A stretch of DNA of 64,000 nucleotides from positions 4,526,001 to 4,590,000 of the forward strand of contig NZ_WFKL01000001.1 in the NCBI RefSeq assembly GCF_009208105.1, written 5' to 3'. Each line of letters begins with the position of its first letter. Within the stretch, counting starts at the first letter, position 1. The notes beneath the pieces were generated by a model that was not told where the DNA came from, did no database searches, and worked only from the letters and a program-made list of their open reading frames with translations. The DNA is from Rouxiella sp. S1S-2. Its GTDB lineage: Bacteria; Pseudomonadota; Gammaproteobacteria; Enterobacterales; Enterobacteriaceae. Shown here one piece after another: positions 57,663 to 64,000 of this stretch. The translations under genes were made by a program, and so were the position numbers.

Positions 57663-58397
57663 TTATCTCAGCCAAATCAAAGTTGCCAGCCGTCCGGTGA
57701 TTCCATCGCGTCGATAGGAGAAAAAAAGTTCGGGGCTACTCACCGTGCAGCAGTCACCGCCATAGATTTGCGTGACACCTGCGGCCTGGAGTCGGAGGCG
57801 GGCCAATTGATAAATATCGGCGAGGAATTTTTCGTTAAAAGGGGTAAAAGCTGAGGCTGCCTGAGGATCGCTGGCCACAAAAGCTTCTTTGACTTCGCCG
57901 CCCACCTCAAACTGCCGTGGGCCAATCGCCGGGCCGAACCACGCCATAATATCTTTTGGTTTAGCGCGAAACGCCGAAAGCGTATTTTCGAGTACGCCCG
58001 CATTCAATCCACGCCATCCTGCATGCGCCGCCGCCACTTCGTCCCCTGCTCTGCTGCAAAACAACACGGGCAGACAGTCTGCACTCATGGCTGCGCATAC
58101 TATGCCGGGTTGGTCGGTATAGGCCGCATCGGCACGGATTGTATCGCGGGGAGTTTCGCGGGTCAGACGTGCCACGTCGGTGCCGTGTACCTGCTCCATC
58201 CAGTGTGGCGAAGAGGGTAGCGAGGCAAGTTCAATTAAACGTTGGCGATTGGTTTCTACGTGCTGGGGGAAATCTGAAACGTGGGTTCCAAGATTCAACG
58301 ACGCGTAGGGTGGCAAACTTACACCGCCCAGACGCGTTGTTGAACAGGACCGCACCGATTCAGGCTGCGGCCACTGTGGAAGGATTAATGCCGGCAT
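57663..58397 (-). CDS. pgeF: PgeF (YfiH), peptidoglycan editing factor / purine nucleoside phosphorylase fold
   Basis: PgeF cleaves wrongly built muropeptides; homologues (laccase-domain) also act on purine nucleosides. The active-site zinc residues are visible: H in EQVHGTD (about residue 68), the cysteine in MSADCLPVLF (about 107) and H in AAAHAGWRG (about 124). Start at 58397 shares its first bases with the rluD stop (TAATG), a coupled arrangement; an ATG two codons upstream is also possible. Length 244 fits E. coli (243). Confidence 0.93.
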   Translation of the reverse strand: MPALILPQWPQPESVRSCSTTRLGGVSLPPYASLNLGTHVSDFPQHVETNRQRLIELASLPSSPHWMEQVHGTDVARLTRETPRDTIRADAAYTDQPGIVCAAMSADCLPVLFCSRAGDEVAAAHAGWRGLNAGVLENTLSAFRAKPKDIMAWFGPAIGPRQFEVGGEVKEAFVASDPQAASAFTPFNEKFLADIYQLARLRLQAAGVTQIYGGDCCTVSSPELFFSYRRDGITGRLATLIWLR

Positions 58398-59374
58398 TAC
58401 CAATGCATCTGATCCTTGAACTCTTCGGTATCGGCTTTCAGCGCGTTAATCAGATCAACCATATCCTGCGGCAATGGCGCATGCCATTCCATCTGAATAC
58501 CCGTCACCGGATGGAACAGACGCAGCATGGTGGCGTGCAGTGCCTGACGGTCGAAGGTACGCAGCTGCTGAATAAATGCATCGGAAGCGCCCTTTGGTGG
58601 ACGAGGACGGCCCCCATAAAGCTGATCGCCTACCAGAGGATGGTCAATATGCGCCATGTGTACACGGATCTGGTGAGTACGGCCTGTTTCCAGGCGCAGG
58701 CGCAGACGCGTATGGGCACGGAAATGCTCCATGATGCGGTAGTGCGTAGTCGCCGGTTTGCCCATTGGGTGAACCGCCATGTGAGTACGCTTGGTGCTGT
58801 GACGAGAGATCGGCTGGTTTACCGTTCCGCCGGCAGTCATCGTGCCGATAGCCACGGCTTCATACTCACGGGTGATTTCGCGACGCTGAAGGGCATCAAC
58901 CAAATGGGTCTGCGCAGGAACGGTTTTCGCGACCACCATCAGACCGGTTGTATCTTTGTCCAAACGATGAACAATCCCGCAACGGGGTACGTCAATTATC
59001 TCAGGATAGTAGTGCAGTAAGGCATTAAGCACGGTACCATCTGGATTACCGGCACCGGGATGCACGACCAGATCACGCGGCTTGTTAATGACTAAAATAT
59101 CGCTATCTTCGTAAACGATTTCAAGCGCAATGTCCTGAGGAAGCCAACGCGCTTCTTCTTCAATTTGTGCATTGATTGCGATAGCTTCGCCACCCAACAC
59201 TTTTTCTTTAGGTTTGGTGGATTTTTTGCCATTAACCGTGACCCTTTCATCAAGAATCCAATCTTTTATGCGAGATCTTGAATAATCAGGGAACAATTCG
59301 GCCAAAGCCTGATCTAATCGTTGACCGAGTTGTGTTTCGGCAACCGTCGCCGTGAGTTCTACTTGTTGTGCCAT
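58397..59374 (-). CDS. rluD: RluD, 23S rRNA pseudouridine synthase (1911/1915/1917)
   Basis: RluD makes pseudouridines in helix 69 of 23S rRNA, needed for ribosome assembly. The 325-residue protein (E. coli 326) has an S4-like domain (residues about 15-75: QRLDQALAELFPDYSRSRIKDWI) and the catalytic domain with the aspartate in HRLDKDTTGL (about 139). GRTHQIRVHMAHIDHPLVGD is the second conserved block. It is the first gene of rluD-pgeF and is divergent from bamD. Confidence 0.97.
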   Translation of the reverse strand: MAQQVELTATVAETQLGQRLDQALAELFPDYSRSRIKDWILDERVTVNGKKSTKPKEKVLGGEAIAINAQIEEEARWLPQDIALEIVYEDSDILVINKPRDLVVHPGAGNPDGTVLNALLHYYPEIIDVPRCGIVHRLDKDTTGLMVVAKTVPAQTHLVDALQRREITREYEAVAIGTMTAGGTVNQPISRHSTKRTHMAVHPMGKPATTHYRIMEHFRAHTRLRLRLETGRTHQIRVHMAHIDHPLVGDQLYGGRPRPPKGASDAFIQQLRTFDRQALHATMLRLFHPVTGIQMEWHAPLPQDMVDLINALKADTEEFKDQMHW

Positions 59375-59503
59375 ATGGTGCTCTTGGGTAACCTTGGGTT
59401 TTCACGGCGATGCCGTTTAAAATAATGTGCTATTGTAGCTGGTCTTTGTCGGGAGCTTCACGGACAGTCTCCCAGAATAACACCTGAGGATAATCAAAAC
59501 GTC

Positions 59504-60235
59504 ATGACGCGTGTGAAATATCTGGTGGCAGCAGCCACGTTGAGTCTGGCGCTGGTGGGTTGCTCCAGTTCCAAAGAAGTGGTGCCCGATAACCCGCCAA
59601 ACGTACTTTATGCGACCGCCCAGCAAAAACTGCAGGACGGGAACTTTAAAGGTGCGATTGCGCAACTGGAAGCGTTGGATAACCGCTATCCGTTTGGGCC
59701 CTACTCACAGCAAGTGCAGTTGGATCTGATTTATGCCTATTACAAGTCGGCAGATTTGCCACTTGCCCAGGCATCTATTGATCGCTTCATGCGTTTGAAT
59801 CCAACTCATCCAAACATCGACTACGTCATGTACATGCGTGGTCTGACCGATATGGCGTTGGATGATAGTGCACTGCAAGGATTCTTTGGTGTCGACCGCT
59901 CAGACCGTGATCCGCAGCATGCACGCGCTGCGTTTCGCGATTTCAGCCAGCTGATTCATTCTTATCCAAACAGTCAGTATGCGGCCGATGCCAACAAGCG
60001 TCTGGTCTTCCTGAAAGACCGTTTGTCTAAATATGAACTGTCAGTGGTGCAATACTACACTAAACGCGGGGCTTACGTCGCCGTTGTTAATCGTGTTGAG
60101 CAAATGATGAAGGATTATCCTGATACTAAAGCAACGCGTGATGCGCTGCCGCTGATGGAAAATGCTTACAAAGAACTGCAATTGAATAACGAAGCAGACA
60201 AGGTTGCTAAAATTATTGCGCAGAATCCTGCCTGA
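59504..60235 (+). CDS. bamD: BamD, lipoprotein of the outer-membrane beta-barrel assembly complex
   Basis: BamD is the essential TPR lipoprotein that works with BamA. The 243-residue protein has the lipobox ALVGC with lipidation at C20, followed by five TPR-like repeats (for example [46 protein letters not shown]). Length agrees with E. coli (245). It faces away from rluD across 129 bp and ends in a terminator. Confidence 0.97.
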   Translation: MTRVKYLVAAATLSLALVGCSSSKEVVPDNPPNVLYATAQQKLQDGNFKGAIAQLEALDNRYPFGPYSQQVQLDLIYAYYKSADLPLAQASIDRFMRLNPTHPNIDYVMYMRGLTDMALDDSALQGFFGVDRSDRDPQHARAAFRDFSQLIHSYPNSQYAADANKRLVFLKDRLSKYELSVVQYYTKRGAYVAVVNRVEQMMKDYPDTKATRDALPLMENAYKELQLNNEADKVAKIIAQNPA

Positions 60236-60255
60236 TAATACAAAGCCTGTGTGTT

Positions 60256-60290
60256 TAAAACGGTGGCCTCGGCTGCCGTTTTTTTTTGCG
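60256..60290 (+). terminator. bamD terminator
   Basis: AAAACGG pairs with CCGTTTT around an inner GCC/GGC stem, ending in TTTTTTTTT. Confidence 0.85.
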
Positions 60291-60432
60291 TTAAAAATGA
60301 GCTAATTAGCTGATATTCACTCAATATATCTCTCTGATAATGCGGCATTCACCAGCAAGACTCAACCCCCTTTTGCCACTAAATCCACTCAAATCACAAT
60401 TTAAGTTCACTTGACAAAAAGTGACAAAAAAA

Positions 60433-60448
60433 TGTGATTTTGATCACA
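60433..60448. promoter_or_regulatory. Consensus CRP site upstream of raiA
   Basis: TGTGATTTTGATCACA matches TGTGA-N6-TCACA exactly. The candidate -10 TATGCT (60469-60474) puts its centre about 40 bp before the start, a class II position. cAMP-CRP control of raiA is known in E. coli. Confidence 0.85.
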
Positions 60449-60512
60449 CATTTTGTCTCAAAGGGAGGTATGCTGGACCTACCTAGACGGAAAGAGAGAG
60501 AGGTAAGTTAAT

Positions 60513-60851
60513 ATGATCGTAAACATTACCAGCAAGCACATGGACATCACCACCGCGATTCGGGACCACGTCGAAGACCGTCTAAAAAAACTGGAAAAAT
60601 GGCAGACTCAGTTAATTACTCCACACATTGTTCTTTCTAAGGAGCCTCAAGGATTCGTCGCCGATGCCACAATTGGCACCGCCAATGGCCCGCTGGTTGC
60701 CAGCGCTTCACACGACGACATGTACGCCGCAGTGAATGAGTTAATTGCAAAACTCGAACGCCAGTTGAACAAGGCTCAACACAAAGGCGAAGCGCGAAGG
60801 GCTGAAAGCTGCGTTAAAGACATAAATCTACAGCCGCTTGAAGAGGAGTAA
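60513..60851 (+). CDS. raiA: RaiA (YfiA), ribosome-associated inhibitor/hibernation factor
   Basis: RaiA binds the decoding region of the small subunit in cold or stationary phase and blocks translation. The 112-residue protein matches E. coli RaiA closely: [30 protein letters not shown] and [29 protein letters not shown]. It has its own promoter with a consensus CRP site and its own terminator. Confidence 0.98.
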   Translation: MIVNITSKHMDITTAIRDHVEDRLKKLEKWQTQLITPHIVLSKEPQGFVADATIGTANGPLVASASHDDMYAAVNELIAKLERQLNKAQHKGEARRAESCVKDINLQPLEEE

Positions 60852-60900
60852 TCGTCTCCCGCACGGCCCGGTCAGGGTTCAAATGAACTAAAATGACCAT

Positions 60901-60935
60901 AACAAACGCGCTCATCGGGGCGCGTTTGTTTTTTC
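60901..60935 (+). terminator. raiA terminator
   Basis: A 10-bp stem AACAAACGCG/CGCGTTTGTT with an 8-10-nt loop and TTTTTTC after it. Confidence 0.9.
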
Positions 60936-60981
60936 TGAGCACCCGCTTTTTAATCAATAGCGCTGCGAAAGGCAAATCTTA

Positions 60982-61010
60982 TTGACAGGGGGAAAAGCCA
61001 AAGGTTACCT
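60982..61010 (+). promoter_or_regulatory. Candidate pheL-pheA promoter
   Basis: TTGACA at 60982-60987 is a perfect -35; TTACCT at 61005-61010 is a poor -10 with a 17-bp spacer. It ends 35 bp before the pheL coding sequence. Confidence 0.5.
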
Positions 61011-61045
61011 TAAAGGCCGGAAACCCAATGAGCAGCAAACTACGC

Positions 61046-61093
61046 ATGACCATCAAACCGTTTTTCTTCGCATTCTTTTTTACCTTCCCCTGA
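61046..61093 (+). CDS. pheL: PheL leader peptide of the pheA attenuator
   Basis: The 15-codon frame reads MTIKPFFFAFFFTFP, with seven phenylalanines, the same as the E. coli leader apart from the first residues. Ribosome stalling on the Phe codons when Phe-tRNA is scarce prevents the terminator downstream. An in-frame ATG at 61028 (six codons earlier, MSSKLR) has the stronger upstream purines (CCGGAAACC), so the real leader may be 21 residues. Confidence 0.95.
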   Translation: MTIKPFFFAFFFTFP

Positions 61094-61168
61094 CTGGGAG
61101 GCGTTTCGTCGTATAAGAAAGAATGCGAAGACGAACAGAAAGCCTCCCACCGGGAGGCTTTTTTTTTG
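61065..61168 (+). promoter_or_regulatory. pheA transcription attenuator
   Basis: Segment 1 (61065-61078, TCTTCGCATTCTTT) pairs with segment 2 (61118-61131, AAAGAATGCGAAGA). CTGGGAGGC just after the leader stop can pair with the terminator arm GCCTCCC as antiterminator. The terminator stem AAAGCCTCCC/CGGGAGGCTTT at 61138-61160 is followed by a T-run. Confidence 0.95.
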
Positions 61169-61237
61169 GATGTTTTGAGACAGGAATACCTGAAGCGCCA
61201 TTCGCCTTCAGGACAGACAATTAAAAAGGCATAACCG

Positions 61238-62395
61238 ATGAGCGAAAACCCGTTACTGGACCTGCGTGAGCGAATCAGCGCATTAGACATTAAATTATTA
61301 GCCTTGCTGTCCGAAAGACGCGGCCTGGCTATTGAAGTCGCCCAGGCTAAAATGCATACCCACCGCCCTATCCGTGATATCGAACGCGAGCGTGAACTCC
61401 TCAATCGCCTTATTGTTGAAGGTAAGAAGCATAACCTCGACGGCCATTACATCACCCGCGTATATCAACTGATTATTGAAGATTCTGTTTTAACGCAGCA
61501 GGCGCTGTTGCAACAGCATTTGAATAAAACGGCTTCCGGCTCGGCACGTGTGGCTTTCCTCGGTCCTAAAGGGTCCTACTCGCACCTTGCTGCCCGCCAG
61601 TACGCAGCACGCCACTTTGATCAGTTTATTGAATGTGGGTGCCTAAAATTCCAGGATATCTTATCGCAGGTTGAAACCGGTCAGGCAGACTATGCGGTTT
61701 TACCGATTGAAAATACCAGCTCAGGTTCAATTAACGACGTTTACGATTTACTCCAGCACACTAGCCTGTCTATCGTGAGTGAACTGACCAATGTTATCGA
61801 TCACTGCGTGCTCATTGCCGCAGAAACCGATCTGTCAAAAATTGAAACGGTTTTTAGCCATCCACAGCCATTCCAGCAATGCAGCCAGTTTATTAACCGT
61901 TTCCCGCACTGGAAAATTGAATACTGCGAAAGCACAGCCGCTGCGATGGAAAAAGTTGCCGCATCAAAATCACCCAACGTTGCCGCACTCGGCAGCGAGG
62001 CCGGCGGAGCGCTTTATGGACTTCAGGTGCTTGAACACAATCTCGCGAACCAGAAGCAGAACATCACCCGCTTTATCGTGCTGGCCAGAAAGGCTATCGA
62101 CGTAACCGAGCAGGTTCCGGCAAAAACGACGCTAATTATGGCCACCGGTCAGCAGGCCGGTGCGCTGGTTGATGCACTGATGGTGTTCCGCGAACAGGGC
62201 GTGATTATGACCAAGCTGGAATCTCGCCCTATCAACGGTAATCCGTGGGAGGAAATGTTTTACGTCGACGTACAGGCTAACCTGCGCTCTGAGGCAATGC
62301 AGAATGCGCTGCGTAATTTAAGTCCAATAACCCGCTCACTCAAGGTTCTGGGTTGCTACCCGAGTGAAAACGTGGTCGCCGTTAACCCAGAATAA
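61238..62395 (+). CDS. pheA: PheA, chorismate mutase / prephenate dehydratase
   Basis: PheA converts chorismate to prephenate and then to phenylpyruvate. The 385-residue protein has a chorismate mutase domain (1-90; [30 protein letters not shown]), a prephenate dehydratase domain (about 105-285; [19 protein letters not shown] and [14 protein letters not shown]), and a C-terminal ACT domain. That domain holds the phenylalanine-binding GALVDAL and [12 protein letters not shown] motifs. Expression is set by the pheL attenuator; the terminator after it is shared with tyrA. Confidence 0.98.
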   Translation: MSENPLLDLRERISALDIKLLALLSERRGLAIEVAQAKMHTHRPIRDIERERELLNRLIVEGKKHNLDGHYITRVYQLIIEDSVLTQQALLQQHLNKTASGSARVAFLGPKGSYSHLAARQYAARHFDQFIECGCLKFQDILSQVETGQADYAVLPIENTSSGSINDVYDLLQHTSLSIVSELTNVIDHCVLIAAETDLSKIETVFSHPQPFQQCSQFINRFPHWKIEYCESTAAAMEKVAASKSPNVAALGSEAGGALYGLQVLEHNLANQKQNITRFIVLARKAIDVTEQVPAKTTLIMATGQQAGALVDALMVFREQGVIMTKLESRPINGNPWEEMFYVDVQANLRSEAMQNALRNLSPITRSLKVLGCYPSENVVAVNPE

Positions 62396-62413
62396 TGCCC
62401 GCTCGTGGGCATT

Positions 62414-62450
62414 AAAAAAGGCCAGCACGGGTAACCTGCTGGCCTTTCTC
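62414..62450. terminator. Bidirectional terminator between pheA and tyrA
   Basis: Stem AAAGGCCAGCA/TGCTGGCCTTT with a 9-nt loop, A-run and T-rich flank. It serves the two convergent genes. Confidence 0.9.
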
Positions 62451-62478
62451 TTTGTAGGACGCTTTACATTAATCTGAA

Positions 62479-63600
62479 CTAGCGGCGATTGTCGTTCGCC
62501 TGACGTAGCAATGAACCGCTTTCTTTCAGGAAACGCGGCGCATAATCGCCGAACCAGTCTTCAACCTGCCTGAACTTGGCAATAAACGCCTGTTTATCAC
62601 CAGTTTCGAGCAGCGCCAGCGCGTCACCAAATCGCTGATAGTAGCGTTTTATCAGAGAGATATTATTCTCTGACGACATAATGATGTCGGCATAAAGCTG
62701 CGGATCCTGCGCAAACAGGCGGCCCACCATGGCCAACTCAAGTCGATATATTGGTGAAGACAGCGCCAAAAGCTGTTCGATTTCAACGTTTTCTTCCGAC
62801 AAATGCAGTCCATAGGCAAAGGTCGCAAAGTGGCGCAGTGCCTGGACGAAAGCCATATTCTGGTCATGTTCAACGGCGCTTATTTTATGTAAACGCGCGC
62901 CCCACACCTGCAGTTGCTCAAGCAACCACTGATACGCTTCCGGCTCGCGGCCATCACAGTAAACGACAACTTGTTTAGCCAGGCTGGCAACGTCAGGGCC
63001 AAACATTGGATGTAATCCAACGACCGGACCTTCGTGCGCGGCAAGCATCGCCTGCAGCGGTTTATTTTTAACCGATGCCAGGTCAACTAAAATGCAATCA
63101 TCCGGCAGCTTCGGCAGGCGAGCAATCACGTCTTCGGTTAAGTGGATTGGCACGCTGACAATCACCATACCCGCATCGGCAAGAAGAGTCTCAGCCTCAG
63201 GCCAATCTTCCTGCTCCAACGATTTTACCTGATAACCGGAAAGCTCCAGCATGCGGGTAAAGAGGCGTCCCATTTGGCCTTTGCCACCCACAATCACTAC
63301 GGGACGCAGCGCAGGATGAAGGGTTTTAAAGCCTTTATCGTTTTCGCTGGAGTAAGACTCACGCATCACGCGACGCAGAACGTCTTCAATCAAATCGGCA
63401 GGAACGCCCAGATTCTCAGCTTCCTGACGGCGCGAAGCCAGCATCGCGGCTTCGCGCTCGGGCACATAAATCGGCAAGCCGTATCGGCTTTTGACTTCGC
63501 CCACTTCTGCCACCAAATGCAATCGCCTGGCGAGAAGGTCTAACAATGCCTTATCAACTTCATCAATCTGATCGCGCAGTGCATTAAGTTCAGCCACCAT
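62479..63600 (-). CDS. tyrA: TyrA, chorismate mutase / prephenate dehydrogenase
   Basis: TyrA makes 4-hydroxyphenylpyruvate for tyrosine. The start ATG at 63600 ([27 protein letters not shown]) gives 373 residues, as in E. coli; the open frame reaches 34 codons upstream into aroF. The chorismate mutase domain (1-90) is followed by the dehydrogenase with [14 protein letters not shown] (NAD loop), [16 protein letters not shown] and [14 protein letters not shown]. It follows aroF by 7 bp, the E. coli aroF-tyrA operon. Confidence 0.98.
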   Translation of the reverse strand: MVAELNALRDQIDEVDKALLDLLARRLHLVAEVGEVKSRYGLPIYVPEREAAMLASRRQEAENLGVPADLIEDVLRRVMRESYSSENDKGFKTLHPALRPVVIVGGKGQMGRLFTRMLELSGYQVKSLEQEDWPEAETLLADAGMVIVSVPIHLTEDVIARLPKLPDDCILVDLASVKNKPLQAMLAAHEGPVVGLHPMFGPDVASLAKQVVVYCDGREPEAYQWLLEQLQVWGARLHKISAVEHDQNMAFVQALRHFATFAYGLHLSEENVEIEQLLALSSPIYRLELAMVGRLFAQDPQLYADIIMSSENNISLIKRYYQRFGDALALLETGDKQAFIAKFRQVEDWFGDYAPRFLKESGSLLRQANDNRR

Positions 63601-63607
63601 AAAACGT

Positions 63608-64000
63608 TTACTCTCCTGAAATTCGTGCTGCCAGCGAGTCACCCAGTTCCTGATGCATATTACGCAGCAGAGCCTCAGTGGTTTCCCAGTTAATGCAGGC
63701 ATCGGTCACGGAAACGCCATAGCGCATCTCTGAACGCGGTTGCTCTGACGATTGGTTGCCTTCTTGCAGATGGCTCTCGAGCATCAAACCGGTAATTGAA
63801 CGATTTCCGGCTTTAATCTGGCTGATGGCCGATTCGGCAACCAACGGCTGGCGGCGATAGTCTTTGTTTGAATTGCCATGGCTGCAATCTATCATCAAGG
63901 AAGGACGGAGTCCCGCATCCTGCATCTGTTTTTCACAGTCGCGAACGTCTTCTGCACTGTAGTTTGGCGTTTTTCCACCGCGAAGAATAACGTGGCCGTC
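63608..64000 (-). CDS. aroF: AroF, 3-deoxy-7-phosphoheptulonate synthase (tyrosine-sensitive), C-terminal part
   Basis: The last 130 residues of a class I DAHP synthase are seen; the start lies beyond the right edge. [28 protein letters not shown] and [27 protein letters not shown] are the active-site and metal-binding blocks (the H and E/D ligands are in these). DAHP synthase starts the shikimate pathway; the tyrosine-sensitive isozyme is assigned from its position 7 bp upstream of tyrA. Confidence 0.95.
   Translation of the reverse strand, partial: DGHVILRGGKTPNYSAEDVRDCEKQMQDAGLRPSLMIDCSHGNSNKDYRRQPLVAESAISQIKAGNRSITGLMLESHLQEGNQSSEQPRSEMRYGVSVTDACINWETTEALLRNMHQELGDSLAARISGE

Noticed and set aside
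58139..59020. A 293-codon plus-strand frame
   Set aside because: It is antisense to rluD and pgeF, both well conserved; its composition is that of a mirror frame.
63603..63702. N-terminal extension of TyrA
   Set aside because: It overlaps aroF; the ATG at 63600 gives the family-standard start and length.

Overview
The window is chromosomal DNA of an enterobacterium. Gene content, rRNA sequence and gene order point to Enterobacterales, and the extra genes make a Yersiniaceae-type genus (Serratia/Rahnella/Rouxiella/Ewingella-like) more likely than Escherichia; that placement is inference. Two E. coli-like syntenic blocks can be read. The first is ygaC - ygaM - nrdHIEF - proVWX - ygaY-like MFS - emrR - emrAB. 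The second is yfiF - trxC - tapT(yfiP) - pat(yfiQ) - pssA - yfiM - kgtP - rrn operon - clpB - pgeF - rluD - bamD - raiA - pheLA - tyrA - aroF. In E. coli these blocks are separate; here they are joined through a small dehydrogenase/AraC cassette at 38.1-40.3 kb. I see no CRISPR array, insertion sequence or prophage.

Layout. 0-15 kb is accessory: a partial Tat-exported GH28 pectin hydrolase with an ExuR/UxuR-like operator; Ada; three GNAT acetyltransferases around an XRE-cupin regulator; an orphan solute-binding protein with an M28 and an M20 peptidase and a divergent LysR regulator; an orphan SidA/IucD-type N-hydroxylase; PhzF; a CYTH protein; yicN; ygaC; and an MFS carrier. 15-19.5 kb holds class Ib ribonucleotide reductase behind two boxes exactly 31 bp apart (NrdR-like) and Fur-like sites. 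19.5-25.5 kb holds a secreted chitin-active LPMO, and a CitS-family carrier divergent from a CitAB/DcuSR-type two-component system.

25.5-38 kb is stress transport: the proU glycine betaine importer with two tandem proX genes, a LysR/MFS pair, and an emr drug-efflux operon that carries its own outer-membrane channel between emrR and emrA. 38-49 kb is the joining cassette followed by housekeeping genes, with yfiM broken by one in-frame TGA. 49.1-54.8 kb is a complete minus-strand rrn operon (16S, tRNA-Glu, 23S, 5S, two terminators, two promoters). 54.9-64 kb carries clpB with a sigma-32 promoter, pgeF/rluD, bamD, raiA with a consensus CRP site, the pheL attenuator and pheA, and convergent aroF-tyrA, with aroF cut by the window end.

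How it works together: most of the window is core physiology (dNTP supply under iron limitation, osmoprotection, drug efflux, translation, Phe/Tyr synthesis). The 0-13 kb and 19.5-25.5 kb parts add plant and chitin polymer use, peptide scavenging and organic-acid uptake, which fits a plant-, soil- or insect-associated life. I find no convincing wholly new multi-gene system. The best candidates for undescribed biology are the permease-less binding protein/M28/M20 cluster with its altered metalloprotease motif, the orphan N-hydroxylase, and the carrier/kinase pair whose sensor lacks a ligand-binding arginine.
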